DNA from: an uncultured Spirochaetaceae bacterium
GTDB taxonomy: Bacteria > Spirochaetota > Spirochaetia > Treponematales > Treponemataceae
Assembly: GCA_902802305.1 (NCBI GenBank)
Contig: CADCLG010000032.1
Location: forward strand, 1 to 49,475
DNA length: 49,475 bases
Reading direction: 5' to 3'
The position numbers were made by a program, and so were the translations under genes. A model generated the notes under the pieces. It ran no database searches, was not told the DNA's origin, and was given only the letters and a program-made list of their open reading frames with translations. Below are positions 1 to 9,425 of this stretch, in pieces (the stretch's first letter is position 1; each line of letters opens with the position of its first letter).

Positions 1-935
1 TATTCTTTTTTCAACCTTTTAATCCTTATATTTTTATGGAATTTGAATCTGATTATTTCCAGAAAAGATATGCAACGATTTCTAAGTTGCAGTTTTATAA
101 TTCAAATTATACAACTTTTTCAGCCTGGAAAAATTCATGTCTATTTGGTGTAAGGACTAATAATGGAAATTTGATTAAAATTGGTCCTTTTTTGAATATA
201 AATTCAACTCCCTGGCGTACTCTTTTATTTGACCCCTTTTTTGATAATTATGCAAAAACTAATTTTCCTGACTTGCCTTTAAGTCATAATGATAAGCTTT
301 CAAGTCAATGTTTTGGCCTTTTTGGAAATTATACTCTGGATACCCGAGACCGAAAGCTTTTTCCTCATAGGGGAATTTATACAAATTTTGCTGTAAAATT
401 GCTTCTTCCTTTCAATTCCCATGAAATTAATTCTCTGTCAATTATTTCGACACTCAATTTTAATTCTACAATTCCTATAAATAAACATGTTTCTCTGACA
501 GTGTCTCTTATGGGAGGAACCGACTGGACTCGTAAGCTTTTGAATAATGTCTCTCTCATACCGTCCGAGGGCTTTTCAAATTTTGACCGCTTTTACTTTC
601 CGCAAATGCCTAATCAAACCCAGCATGGTATAAACAAAGTTTCTGCCGCCTTTATTTTTCAAGCGGAACCATTAAAAAAGCTTACCATTTTGGGTGGAGA
701 TTTGTTTTTCCGCTTTGGAGCAACTGCAGGAAACGTAACTTATGACTGGAGCAAGATAATTCCTCTTAATGAGCAGGATAATAAAGACTATCCTATTTTG
801 TGGAGTACTTTTGCAGGTGCTGCCTTAAGATTGCGTGAAAGCTTTGGCGTAAATCTGCGGGTGGGAATTGGTTCAACAACAGAAAAAAAAGCAACTCCAT
901 TTTTTACCATAGATATTGGCTCGTTTGAGAATTGA
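1..935 (+). CDS. Outer-membrane beta-barrel protein, C-terminal part (5' end outside window)
   Basis: The reading frame is open from the first bases of the window through a stop at 933-935, so the first ATG at 36 is internal and the true start lies upstream. The protein is rich in alternating hydrophobic/aromatic residues and short turns, as in outer-membrane beta strands. Around nt 340-380 it has the motif DTRDRKLFPHRGIY, which resembles the strand-turn signature of the Omp85/BamA surface-antigen barrel; the same barrel ends some patatin-like phospholipases. I infer an Omp85-type or patatin-linked barrel inserted in the outer membrane. With the N-terminal domains missing, BamA-like, TamA-like and patatin forms cannot be told apart. 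Confidence 0.6.
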   Translation, partial: FFFQPFNPYIFMEFESDYFQKRYATISKLQFYNSNYTTFSAWKNSCLFGVRTNNGNLIKIGPFLNINSTPWRTLLFDPFFDNYAKTNFPDLPLSHNDKLSSQCFGLFGNYTLDTRDRKLFPHRGIYTNFAVKLLLPFNSHEINSLSIISTLNFNSTIPINKHVSLTVSLMGGTDWTRKLLNNVSLIPSEGFSNFDRFYFPQMPNQTQHGINKVSAAFIFQAEPLKKLTILGGDLFFRFGATAGNVTYDWSKIIPLNEQDNKDYPILWSTFAGAALRLRESFGVNLRVGIGSTTEKKATPFFTIDIGSFEN

Positions 936-960
936 CAAATGACTTGTTAATGCTTTAAAT
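932..960 (+). promoter_or_regulatory. Possible sigma-70 promoter before the MBL-fold hydrolase gene
   Basis: TTGACA at 932-937 is a perfect -35 hexamer overlapping the upstream stop codon. A 17-nt spacer leads to TTAAAT at 955-960, which matches the -10 consensus at 4 of 6 positions. It would start transcription near 967, about 57 nt before the GTG start at 1024. Match only; no experimental support. Confidence 0.4.
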
Positions 961-1023
961 TAAAATAATTAAAATTTTTAGAGTTAGACAAATTTTAATA
1001 AAAAAATATATTTGAGGGTTATT

Positions 1024-1959
1024 GTGATTATTCATTTTTGGGGAGTGCGAGGTTCATCACCAACTCCATTGACTCCGCAGCAGATAAAATCAAAAATAAT
1101 GGCAGTAGTTCAAAGAATTACTCCGGATGATTTAAAATCAAATGATACAAAGGCAAGATTTTTAACGACTTTACCTGATTGGATTTATGGAACTACCGGT
1201 GGAAATACACCCTGTGTCGAAATTAAATCAGGAAATACAGAATTAGTTTTTGACGCAGGAACAGGAATCAGGGAATTCGGTAAATCTAAAAATATTCCAA
1301 AAGATAATCATTATAATCTGTTTTTTACGCATTTTCACTGGGATCATATTCATGGACTTCCTTTTTTTGGACCTGCTTATAATCCTGCTTCAAAAATTGA
1401 TGTTTTTTCTCCTTTTGATAATACAAAACAATATCTTGTTGACCAGATGAAAGAGCCTTATTTCCCAGTTCCATTTGAAGCTTTTACAAAAAACTTTACA
1501 TGGAATAAGGTGATTGGTGGAGAACAGATAAATCTGGAGAATGTAAAGATTACAGCCTGTAAAATGAATCATCCAGGCGATTCCTACAGTTATGCAATTT
1601 GTGAAGGAAATAAAAAGTTTGTCCTTGCAACAGATGTCGAATTGCGTGCAAAAGATTTTAAGAAAAGTCCCGAAGCAGAATTAGTTTTTAAAGAAGCTGA
1701 TTGTATGGCTATAGATTCTCAGTATACGGTTGAAGAAGCCTATAAAAAGAAAAACTGGGGACATTCGGCCTTTTGTTACGCAGTTGATTTTGCAGTTTTC
1801 TGGAACATAAAAAAGATTTATCTTTTCCATCATGAACCTGCCTATGATGATAAAAAATTAAACTCGCTTTTACAGGCTGCCAGATGGTATGCTCAATATA
1901 TTCATCATTCAGATATTGAAATTGAATTAGCCAAGGAAGATTTGGAAATAATTTTATAA
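1024..1959 (+). CDS. Metallo-beta-lactamase-fold hydrolase
   Basis: A 311-residue protein with the metal-binding motif THFHWDH at residues 102-108, a later MNHPGDS histidine, a LATDVE aspartate region and a C-terminal HHE. These are the ordered metal ligands of the metallo-beta-lactamase fold and suggest a di-metal hydrolase, probably a phosphodiesterase or cyclic-nucleotide-type enzyme; the substrate is unknown. I chose GTG at 1024 because GAGG at 1014-1017 sits 6 nt upstream. The TTG at 1012 would overlap that ribosome-binding site. There is no signal peptide, so it is probably cytoplasmic. The next gene starts 17 nt downstream, giving a likely operon through mltG-dnaG-rpoD. Confidence 0.8.
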   Translation: MIIHFWGVRGSSPTPLTPQQIKSKIMAVVQRITPDDLKSNDTKARFLTTLPDWIYGTTGGNTPCVEIKSGNTELVFDAGTGIREFGKSKNIPKDNHYNLFFTHFHWDHIHGLPFFGPAYNPASKIDVFSPFDNTKQYLVDQMKEPYFPVPFEAFTKNFTWNKVIGGEQINLENVKITACKMNHPGDSYSYAICEGNKKFVLATDVELRAKDFKKSPEAELVFKEADCMAIDSQYTVEEAYKKKNWGHSAFCYAVDFAVFWNIKKIYLFHHEPAYDDKKLNSLLQAARWYAQYIHHSDIEIELAKEDLEIIL

Positions 1960-1976
1960 GAGACAAAAGGAAAATT

Positions 1977-2174
1977 ATGATAGGTGATTTAGAAGCAAAA
2001 AATGATTTTAAACTGACATATAATTTTACATCCAATGAAATCTCTGTACTTGCCAAGTTTTTAAGGGATAATCAGGCTGATTTACCTAAAGGCTTGGAAA
2101 ACTTCTATAAATCTTTGGAAGATGCCGTTTATAATTCACTTTCACTTGAAGAGGTTAGAAACTTTTATTCATGA
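1977..2174 (+). CDS. Small conserved-looking hypothetical protein (65 aa)
   Basis: Short soluble protein, mixed charged and hydrophobic, probably helical, with no motif I recognise. AAGGA lies about 7 nt before the ATG. Its stop overlaps the mltG start in an ATGA arrangement, so the two are translationally coupled and this is very likely a real gene. Its length and position between the hydrolase and mltG suggest a small regulatory or adaptor role, but the sequence does not show function. Confidence 0.65.
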   Translation: MIGDLEAKNDFKLTYNFTSNEISVLAKFLRDNQADLPKGLENFYKSLEDAVYNSLSLEEVRNFYS

Positions 2175-3229
2175 AAAAATCTGTAAAAATCTTTTTATCT
2201 TTTATTCTATTTTTCTTTATTATTCTTGCAGCCGCCTGCCTTTATTTATTTAACCAGATAAAACCTGTTTCTTCATCAAATACAGATGACATACGTCTTG
2301 AAATTGAATATGGAACATCTATCTATACAATTTCGCAGCTTCTGAAAGAAGAAAATCTCATCAGAAATCAGCAGCTTTTCTATTATGCTGTCAGGTATCC
2401 AAAAGTTTTAAAGTTCTTGTATCCTGCTGAATCTGTTACAGAAAATATTGAACTTAAGAGCGGAATCTATCATCTAAATCCTGGCATGAATTATGCTCAG
2501 ATTGTAAAAGCCTTGTCATCTGGGCAGCAGGAATACATAAAGGTTTCGATTCCAGAAGGATTAACAATATCAAAAATAGGCGAGATTTTGGAAGAAAAGG
2601 GAATCTGCAATCAGAAGGATTTTAAATCTTTCTGCTACAATCAGCAGCTTCTTAACAAATATAATATCCCTGCTTCTTCTCTGGAAGGCTTTTTATTTCC
2701 AGATACATATTTTTTCACTTCAAATATGAAAATCGAGTCTGTAATCGATATGATGGTGTCTAATTTTTTCGACAAAATAAGTACAATAGATTCTCTTAAA
2801 GGTATTTCGATGGATGATTTATATTACAAAGTAAAACTGGCTTCCATAGTTGAACGCGAATACCGTATTGCAGACGAAGCCCCCCTGATTGCAAGTGTTT
2901 TTGTAAATCGTCTTAAATATAATATTGGACTTTATTCCTGTGCGACAGTTGAATATATACTTACCGAAATTGAAGGCCGCCCTCATCCAGAACGCATTTT
3001 GATTGAAGATACAAAAATAGACAGTCCTTATAATACATATAAATATGCAGGACTTCCGCCAACACCAATTTCAAATCCTGGAATGGTTGCCCTTAATGCC
3101 GCCGCTAATCCTGCAAAAACAAAGTATTATTTTTTTCAGATTGTAGATCCTCAGGAAGGCCGTCATGTTTTTACAACAACCTTTGACGAGCATGTAGAAA
3201 GTCATAATCTTTACACCAAAAAACGCTGA
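2171..3229 (+). CDS. mltG: Endolytic murein transglycosylase MltG (YceG family)
   Basis: MltG cleaves nascent glycan strands in the periplasm and sets glycan length. The 352-residue length is typical. One N-terminal membrane segment (about residues 5-28) is followed by a LysM-like region and the YceG catalytic domain. SIVE at 225-228 ends in the expected catalytic glutamate, and the conserved GLPPTPISNPG stretch near the C-terminus is present. The start overlaps the preceding small gene by 4 nt (ATGA). It lies 21 nt before dnaG, a neighbourhood that joins cell-wall growth with replication. Confidence 0.93.
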   Translation: MKKSVKIFLSFILFFFIILAAACLYLFNQIKPVSSSNTDDIRLEIEYGTSIYTISQLLKEENLIRNQQLFYYAVRYPKVLKFLYPAESVTENIELKSGIYHLNPGMNYAQIVKALSSGQQEYIKVSIPEGLTISKIGEILEEKGICNQKDFKSFCYNQQLLNKYNIPASSLEGFLFPDTYFFTSNMKIESVIDMMVSNFFDKISTIDSLKGISMDDLYYKVKLASIVEREYRIADEAPLIASVFVNRLKYNIGLYSCATVEYILTEIEGRPHPERILIEDTKIDSPYNTYKYAGLPPTPISNPGMVALNAAANPAKTKYYFFQIVDPQEGRHVFTTTFDEHVESHNLYTKKR

Positions 3230-3250
3230 TTTACCGGGGGCAAAGGGGAT

Positions 3251-5059
3251 ATGGCTGGTTTTATTTCAAAAGATACAATTGACGCAATTCACAATACTGT
3301 TGATATAGTTTCTGTAATTGGTGAATATACAAAACTTACAAAACGCGGAGCCATTGACTGGTGGGGGTGTTGTCCTTTTCACAGCGAAAAAACTCCTTCC
3401 TTTCGGGTAGATGCTGAAAAAAAAATGTATTACTGCTTTGGCTGTCATGCCGGTGGTGATGTAGTAAAGTTTGTAATGGAAATGGAAAAGCTTTCTTATC
3501 CAGAAGCCCTTACTCAACTTGCCCAGCAGTCTGGAATACCAGTCAGATATGAAGATGGAGTTAAGCCTGATTTAATAAAGCAGGATAATACAATTGAAAA
3601 ATATATTGAGTTATATGAACGCACAGCATCTATGTTTCATTATCTTTTGATGGAAACCGACAGTGGTAAAAAAGCCCTTGAATATATTAAAAAACGCGGA
3701 CTTACTGATGAAACCTTAAAAAAGTTCAAGCTTGGTTATGCGCCAGCCGACAGAAAATGGTTGAAGCAATTTTTACTGAAGAAGAACTTTAGTGAAGCTT
3801 TTTTGCGCCAATCCGGTTTATTCAGTCAGAAATATCCAGATTATGCATTTTTCTCTGACCGACTTATGTTTCCAATTTTTAACAGAAAAGGTCAGGTCGT
3901 TGCCTTTGGTGGCCGCGTTATTCCTCCTGCCGATGAAAGCCAGCGAAAATATTTAAACTCAGGTGAACTTCCACAGTTTAAAAAACGCGAAACTTTGTTC
4001 GGCTTTAATTTTGCAAAAGATTCAATCAGAAAAAATAAAAAAATAATTTTCTGTGAAGGAAATATGGATGTAATTGCCTATCATCAGTGCGGTCTGGATT
4101 TTGCGGTTGCAACTCTTGGTACAGCCTTAACAGAAGACCATATAAAAATGATTCAGGGCTTTGTCGCGGATGGCTTTGTCCTTCTTTCCTTTGATTCTGA
4201 CGGAGCGGGGCAGGCAGCAACCTGGAAAGCAATAAATCTTTGTCGTCAACATTCTCTAACCGTAAAAATAATTTCCCTGCAAGGTGGAAAAGATCCTGCA
4301 GAAATTATGCTTAAATATGGAAAAGAAAACTTGACGAATCAGGTAAATAATGCTAAATTAGATGTTGACTATTTGCTGAATATTCTAGGGAAAAAATACC
4401 CTGTTGACACTCCTGAGGGAAAAACAAAAGCTTCGCTGGAATTTTTTTCTTACGTTGATTCTCTGCAATCAGATATCCAGAAAGAGTCCAGTCTGGATCA
4501 GTTGAGCCAGACTTTTAATCTAAAACCGGAGGCTGTAAAAAGGGACTTTTTAAATCGTAAGCAAGCCCAAGAACGAATATCAATCCGGCAAAATAATAAT
4601 CAAACAGAAGAACAAACCCAATTGAATCTTAATGCAGAATTAAGAGGACTAATCGCTGTAACCGCCGATGTTAATCAATTTGAAAAGATTCGTTCAAATC
4701 TTGTGGAAAATGATTTTTTAAATCCTGACGCAAGAAGGTTATTTAGAGTATTAGAGGATTGTTTTAATGCAAAAACATTTTCAATACCAGACATTTTAAC
4801 ACGCTGTGATAACAAGGCTTTGGCTCAGGTTATTACAAATGAGATTTCTTCTGGTGTATATCAAAAAGATAACTTAGCTGCTATAGTTGACGATACTATA
4901 CGCTTTATTCAAAAGAATAAAATTGATGAACAGAGAGAAGTCTTAATAAAAAGAATACGTGAATATGTCGTAGTTACTGAAGATGATAAAAAGCAGCTGG
5001 ACAATCTGCTTATTCAAAAACTGGAGCTGGATAAAAAGGCTCAATCATTATTAAAGTAA
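3251..5059 (+). CDS. dnaG: DNA primase DnaG
   Basis: Makes the RNA primers for chromosome replication at the fork, working with the replicative helicase. The 602-residue length is normal. The N-terminal CHC2 zinc finger has C41/H44 (CPFH) and C62/C65 (CFGC). The TOPRIM catalytic core has EGNMD at 269-273 and the metal-binding DSDGAG at 315-320. The C-terminal third is helical and should hold the helicase-interaction domain. A purine-rich GGGGGCAAAGGGG segment just upstream provides the ribosome-binding site. The gene sits 13 nt before rpoD, the classic primase-sigma pairing of the macromolecular synthesis operon, here without rpsU. Confidence 0.97.
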   Translation: MAGFISKDTIDAIHNTVDIVSVIGEYTKLTKRGAIDWWGCCPFHSEKTPSFRVDAEKKMYYCFGCHAGGDVVKFVMEMEKLSYPEALTQLAQQSGIPVRYEDGVKPDLIKQDNTIEKYIELYERTASMFHYLLMETDSGKKALEYIKKRGLTDETLKKFKLGYAPADRKWLKQFLLKKNFSEAFLRQSGLFSQKYPDYAFFSDRLMFPIFNRKGQVVAFGGRVIPPADESQRKYLNSGELPQFKKRETLFGFNFAKDSIRKNKKIIFCEGNMDVIAYHQCGLDFAVATLGTALTEDHIKMIQGFVADGFVLLSFDSDGAGQAATWKAINLCRQHSLTVKIISLQGGKDPAEIMLKYGKENLTNQVNNAKLDVDYLLNILGKKYPVDTPEGKTKASLEFFSYVDSLQSDIQKESSLDQLSQTFNLKPEAVKRDFLNRKQAQERISIRQNNNQTEEQTQLNLNAELRGLIAVTADVNQFEKIRSNLVENDFLNPDARRLFRVLEDCFNAKTFSIPDILTRCDNKALAQVITNEISSGVYQKDNLAAIVDDTIRFIQKNKIDEQREVLIKRIREYVVVTEDDKKQLDNLLIQKLELDKKAQSLLK

Positions 5060-5072
5060 GGTGAAAACTTTT

Positions 5073-6935
5073 ATGGAAGAAACAAGCAACAATGCTGCTG
5101 TTCAAAAAGTTCTTGAATTTGCAAATGGTAAAAATTATATTACCTGGGATGAAGTAACCGATTTGCTTGGAGCGGATTTTGTAGCTTCATCAGCAATGGA
5201 AAAAATCATTCAGATTTTAAATGAAAAAAATATTCAGCTTGTAGAGACTGATATAATTTCTCAGGATTTTGATTCAAAAGAAGAAACTGGTCCTGAAGAT
5301 GATGAAGTTCTTGCAGACGAAGAAGATGATGAAGATGACATTATGCTTGAACAGGATGATGATGATATCGTTCCTGATGCAGAAGTTGAAGAAATCGAAA
5401 ATGCAGAAAAACTGGCATCTTCTAAAAACCGTCTGGTAATTGGTGATAAGGATTCTAATGTTGATGACCCAATCCGTCTTTATCTTCGCGATATTGGAAA
5501 GGAAAATCTTCTTACTGCCGAAGATGAAGTAAAGCTTTCTAAAACAATGGAAGACGGAAATAATATCATCAAAAATGTAATTAAAAACTCTGGAATTATG
5601 ATTCCTGAATTCTTTACGATTGCTCAGAAAGCCTTTACAAAAATTGATTTACATGAACCTGGAAAAACCCGTAAAGAAATCAACGAAGAAATGGCAGATA
5701 AAAAGCGTCTTAAGGCAGCTTACGGTGAGCATATTAAACCTGTTCTTCCAGAGATGAAGCAATATATCGCCTTGAAAAAGCAGCTTTTTGAAGCAGAACA
5801 GACAAGTACAATCTTTGAAAATCCAAAATTAGTTGAACTCAGAAAAAAGATTTTGCCGGAACTTCAGAAGGTTGATATTCAGACAGAAGAACTTGATAAA
5901 TTTACCCAGAAATACCGCGACGCAATCATCAAAATCGAGGAATATCATCAAAAGCAGGAAAAAAAGATGAAGGAACTCCGTATATCCAATGCTACTGAAC
6001 TTAGAAGCTTGGGTAGAAAGATTTCCATTAAGTCTCAGGCTGTAAAACTTGAAGCAGAATTGAATATGACTGCCGATGAAATCCGCGATATTTATACTCA
6101 GATTCAGAAAATTGACAGAAAACTTCATAAGCTTGAATTTGAATTTGAAAACAGCGTAGAAGATATCATCAAAATGGCAAAAGATATTGAATTCGGCCGA
6201 AAAATGATGGAGCAGGCAAAGAATCGCCTTATTAATGCCAATCTTCGTCTCGTTGTTTCAATTGCAAAAAAATATACAAACCGTGGACTTCATTTCTTTG
6301 ACCTTGTTCAGGAAGGAAATATTGGTTTGATTAAAGCAGTAGAAAAGTTCGAATACCGCAAGGGCTTTAAGTTTTCTACATACGCAACCTGGTGGATTCG
6401 TCAGGCAATTACCCGCTCAATTTCTGATCAGGCAAGAACAATTCGTGTTCCTGTTCACATGATTGAACAGATTAATAAGGTGGTCCGCGAAAGCCGTCAG
6501 CTTATGCAGAAGCTTGGACGTGAACCTACAGATGAAGAAATTGCACAGCAGTTAGGCTGGCCACTTTCCCGTGTAAAACAGGTTAAGAATGTTGCTCGTG
6601 AGCCTATTTCTCTTGAAACTCCAATTGGTGAAGAAGAAGATTCATTGCTCGGAGATTTTATTGAAGACAAGGAAGTTGAAAATCCAGCAACACAGACAGC
6701 CTTTACCTTGCTTCAGGAGCAATTACGTACAGTTTTGGGAACCTTGCCAACAAGAGAGCAGGAAGTTCTGAAGATGCGTTTTGGTCTGGAAGATGGATAT
6801 TCCCTTACACTGGAAGAGGTTGGACTTTATTTCGACGTTACCCGTGAACGAATCCGTCAGATTGAAGCAAAAGCTCTCAGACGTTTACGCCATCCAAGAC
6901 GTGCAAACGGTTTGAGAGATTACATTGAAATGTAG
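5073..6935 (+). CDS. rpoD: RNA polymerase principal sigma factor RpoD (sigma-70)
   Basis: Housekeeping sigma factor. It has an N-terminal region 1.1-like segment, a very acidic spacer (about residues 70-110), region 1.2 ([12 protein letters not shown]), a long non-conserved helical insert, and region 2 with [14 protein letters not shown] and the DNA-melting [13 protein letters not shown] segment. Region 3 and region 4, with the [18 protein letters not shown] helix-turn-helix, follow. I chose ATG 5073 because AAGGTG at 5057-5062 lies 10 nt upstream. GTG 5061 would sit inside that site. It directly follows dnaG. Length (620 residues) is normal for an RpoD with an insert. Confidence 0.97.
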   Translation: MEETSNNAAVQKVLEFANGKNYITWDEVTDLLGADFVASSAMEKIIQILNEKNIQLVETDIISQDFDSKEETGPEDDEVLADEEDDEDDIMLEQDDDDIVPDAEVEEIENAEKLASSKNRLVIGDKDSNVDDPIRLYLRDIGKENLLTAEDEVKLSKTMEDGNNIIKNVIKNSGIMIPEFFTIAQKAFTKIDLHEPGKTRKEINEEMADKKRLKAAYGEHIKPVLPEMKQYIALKKQLFEAEQTSTIFENPKLVELRKKILPELQKVDIQTEELDKFTQKYRDAIIKIEEYHQKQEKKMKELRISNATELRSLGRKISIKSQAVKLEAELNMTADEIRDIYTQIQKIDRKLHKLEFEFENSVEDIIKMAKDIEFGRKMMEQAKNRLINANLRLVVSIAKKYTNRGLHFFDLVQEGNIGLIKAVEKFEYRKGFKFSTYATWWIRQAITRSISDQARTIRVPVHMIEQINKVVRESRQLMQKLGREPTDEEIAQQLGWPLSRVKQVKNVAREPISLETPIGEEEDSLLGDFIEDKEVENPATQTAFTLLQEQLRTVLGTLPTREQEVLKMRFGLEDGYSLTLEEVGLYFDVTRERIRQIEAKALRRLRHPRRANGLRDYIEM

Positions 6936-6990
6936 ATTAATTTTTGCATTTATTATATTATTTTTAAGATATTTTTGATGAGGAACCTTT

Positions 6991-7935
6991 ATGGCAACAG
7001 CAGATACTTTTGAAGAATTAAAGAAATTACAGGAAATTCTTGTAGAAAAATACCAATTGGATGCCAAAGTAGAAGAAGCACCAAAACAGTTGAGTGCCCA
7101 GGAAGAGCTTTTGGCAAGAATGAAAAAAGAGTTTATTGAAAAGAATACAGAATACGAAGCCGTAAAGGAAAGAGTTTCCAAATTAAAGTTTGATTTGGAC
7201 GAAGCGGTTCGTGCCCGTGAAAACGGTGAAAAAGGAATGGATAACATCACAACTCACCGTGAATATGAAGCTTTGGAAAAACAGATTCTTGAAGCTACAG
7301 ATCGTGAAAACGATATCCGCAAAGATTTGCAGAAAGAAGAAAAAATTCTTGAAGATATAAAAGAAACTCTTAAAATAAACGAAGAAATGATTAATTCTCA
7401 GGAAAGTGAGCTTACAGAAAGCCGCAATTCCTTGAATGAAGAATTAAAGCAGTATCATGAACATCTTGATGAACTTACTGCAAAAGAAAATGAAATCATT
7501 CCTTCTCTTGATAAGGAAATTCTCTTCAAGTTCCGCAGAATTATTCAGCGCAATTCAGAAGGTATTGTTGCAGTTAAGAACGGTGTTTGTACTGGATGTC
7601 ACATGATTCTTCCTGCTCAGTTTGCAAATACAGTAAGAGAAGGTGACAGCATTTTGTTCTGTCCATACTGTAGCCGTATTCTTTTCTACGAAGAGTCAGA
7701 AGACGAAGATGAAGATATGTACTTCAGAATGGATGATGCAGGTAGCCTTGCTGATTTGAGCGACGAGTTCGATGAAGACGAGTACGATTCAGAAGATGAA
7801 GAAAAAGAAGATTCTTTCTATGATGATGAAAATGAATCTTACGATGACGAAGATTCTGATTCAGAAGATGAAGACGATGATTCTGATGATGAAGATGACG
7901 AAGAAGATCTTTCTGACGAAGACGAATTGAACTAA
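6991..7935 (+). CDS. Coiled-coil zinc-ribbon protein (CdsZ/C4-type family) with long acidic tail
   Basis: About 190 residues of charged heptad-like helix, very likely an antiparallel coiled coil, are followed by a C4 zinc ribbon with C200/C203 (CTGC) and C224/C227 (CPYC). This is the layout of the widespread C4-type zinc-ribbon family that includes chlamydial CdsZ. Members have been linked to nucleic-acid or secretion-chaperone roles; the function here is unknown. The last 80 or so residues are almost all Asp, Glu and Ser, an unusual acidic tail. GAGGA lies about 7 nt before the ATG. It lies 55 nt after rpoD and just before the RNase P RNA gene. Confidence 0.8.
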   Translation: MATADTFEELKKLQEILVEKYQLDAKVEEAPKQLSAQEELLARMKKEFIEKNTEYEAVKERVSKLKFDLDEAVRARENGEKGMDNITTHREYEALEKQILEATDRENDIRKDLQKEEKILEDIKETLKINEEMINSQESELTESRNSLNEELKQYHEHLDELTAKENEIIPSLDKEILFKFRRIIQRNSEGIVAVKNGVCTGCHMILPAQFANTVREGDSILFCPYCSRILFYEESEDEDEDMYFRMDDAGSLADLSDEFDEDEYDSEDEEKEDSFYDDENESYDDEDSDSEDEDDDSDDEDDEEDLSDEDELN

Positions 7936-7963
7936 TTTTTGTAAACTAAATTTTAGCAATTGT

Positions 7964-8361
7964 ACAAATGGGATATAACCGCATGGTTATTTCTTGATGA
8001 TAAGATTTAATTATGAGAGAAAGTCCGGGCTCCTTCGGAAAAAATGCCGGATAATAACCGGGCAATTCTTGGCAGCTGTAAATTTATTTGCATAGCCCAA
8101 GAATTGACAGAGAGTGCAACAGAAAATATACCGCCTCAATTTTCTGAGGTAAGGGTGAAAAGGTAGGGTAAGAGCCTACCGCTTTTATGGTAACATAAAG
8201 GGCTTGTAAACCTCATTTGGAGCAAAATCAAGCAGCAGTCAGGTTTTTCCGAGCTGCGACTGCGGGTAGATTGCTGGAATTATCTGGCAACAGATAATAC
8301 AGATAGATGGTTATGGTTGTGGTTACACAATTATCAGAACCCGGCTTAATGTCCCATTTGT
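7964..8361 (+). ncRNA. rnpB: RNase P RNA (bacterial type A)
   Basis: Catalytic RNA of RNase P, which removes 5' leaders from pre-tRNAs. Its ends form the P1 helix: ACAAATGGGA (7964-7973) pairs with TCCCATTTGT (8352-8361), 10 perfect pairs. The conserved CR-I core GAGAGAAAGTCCGGGC is at 8015-8030, and CAGAACCCGGCTTA (8335-8348) is the matching 3' core. In between, the pattern GAGAGTGCAACAGAAA, the GGTAAGGGTGAAAAGG type segment and ACAGATAATACAGATAGATGG are also typical. The total is about 398 nt. Ends are set from P1 and could move by a few bases. Confidence 0.95.
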
Positions 8362-8369
8362 TTTTTTTT
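8352..8369 (+). terminator. T-run following the rnpB P1 helix, possible intrinsic terminator
   Basis: The 3' strand of the rnpB P1 helix runs directly into nine T residues (8361-8369). A GC-poor, long-range P1 helix plus a U-tract may end rnpB transcription, but the TPR gene starts 5 nt later with no other visible promoter, so termination is probably incomplete or processing occurs. Confidence 0.4.
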
Positions 8370-8374
8370 AGAAA

Positions 8375-9328
8375 ATGAAGCAGAGACGAATAGAAAATAA
8401 AAACATCGCAAGAAAAAATCGTGTTTCCTGGAAAAAAATCTTCCTTGTAATTTTTATTATTCTCTTTGTTTCTGCCGCTGCTTTTTCAACTTTTGTTATC
8501 ATTAAAAATCATAATAAAAATAAAGTCACAATCAACACTCTTAAGCAGAAATGGAGTCAATACGATTATTCAGGCCTTTATGAGGTTGGAAAAACTTTTC
8601 TGCAGGATAATCCTTACAACAACACAGCCCTTACATACTATTCTTACGCCTGTTACTATCTGGCAGTATCCCAGAATGATACCTATCTTGCCCAGGAATA
8701 TCTTGACGAGTGTATAAACAATTTAAGAATGGCCCTTTACAATGCAAGCAAAGCTCTGCTTCCCCAGCTTCAGTATATGTTGGGAAAGGCATATTTTTAT
8801 AAAAACACAATCTCTACATACTACTACGCCGATCTTGCTATAAAATATCTTAATCTTGCTAAAGAAAACGGTTATCAGGCTGATGATATTCCTGAGTATT
8901 TAGGCTTAAGCTATGCTTCACTGGGAATGACAATGGAAAGTATTTCAGCTTTTACAGAAGCCCTTCTTGTACGTGAATCTGATTCACTTTTGCTTTCAAT
9001 TGCCGAACAGTATTACAAAATCAAACAGTATAATGCCGCAGAACAATATTTGTTCAGAGTTTCAAATACAAGTAAGAATGAAGATATTCTTATCCGTAGC
9101 AAAGTACTTATGGGTAATATTTATCTTGATAAAGAAGAATATGATGAGGCATTAAAAATCTTCAACGAAATTATCGCAGAAAATGATAATGTTGCCGATG
9201 CTCATTATGGAATTGGTTTAGTTTACGAAAAACAGAATAATATGGTAAAAGCCAGGGCAGAGTGGCGAAAAACTTTAAAAATCCAGGTAAATCATGCTGG
9301 AGCTTACAAAAAATTGTCCGAAAATTAA
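8375..9328 (+). CDS. Membrane-anchored TPR-repeat protein
   Basis: A basic N-terminus is followed by one membrane segment (about residues 22-46). The remainder is helical repeats with TPR character, e.g. the stretches with YLGLSYASLGM and HYGIGLVYEKQNNM (the last shows the typical G-Y/A spacing). It is probably an inner-membrane-anchored scaffold facing the periplasm. I see no enzyme motif. The ATG is only 13 nt after the rnpB 3' end and has no clear ribosome-binding site (upstream is a T-run then AGAAA), so translation may be leaderless or depend on the rnpB transcript end. An internal start cannot be excluded, but the N-terminal anchor argues for this one. Confidence 0.75.
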   Translation: MKQRRIENKNIARKNRVSWKKIFLVIFIILFVSAAAFSTFVIIKNHNKNKVTINTLKQKWSQYDYSGLYEVGKTFLQDNPYNNTALTYYSYACYYLAVSQNDTYLAQEYLDECINNLRMALYNASKALLPQLQYMLGKAYFYKNTISTYYYADLAIKYLNLAKENGYQADDIPEYLGLSYASLGMTMESISAFTEALLVRESDSLLLSIAEQYYKIKQYNAAEQYLFRVSNTSKNEDILIRSKVLMGNIYLDKEEYDEALKIFNEIIAENDNVADAHYGIGLVYEKQNNMVKARAEWRKTLKIQVNHAGAYKKLSEN

Positions 9329-9388
9329 TTTATAATTGAAATTATGATTTAATTTATAGATTTACTTTATTATTCTTAAAAAGTGATG

Positions 9389-9394
9389 TATAAT
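9389..9394 (+). promoter_or_regulatory. Candidate -10 element for the mre cluster
   Basis: A perfect TATAAT at 9389-9394 lies 31 nt before the mreB ATG. The best -35 at a 17-nt spacer is TTTATT (9366-9371), only 3 of 6 matches. It is the only promoter-like element I see between the TPR gene and mreB. Confidence 0.4.
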
Positions 9395-9425
9395 ATATTA
9401 TCCAAAAAGTCATGGGAGGATTTTG

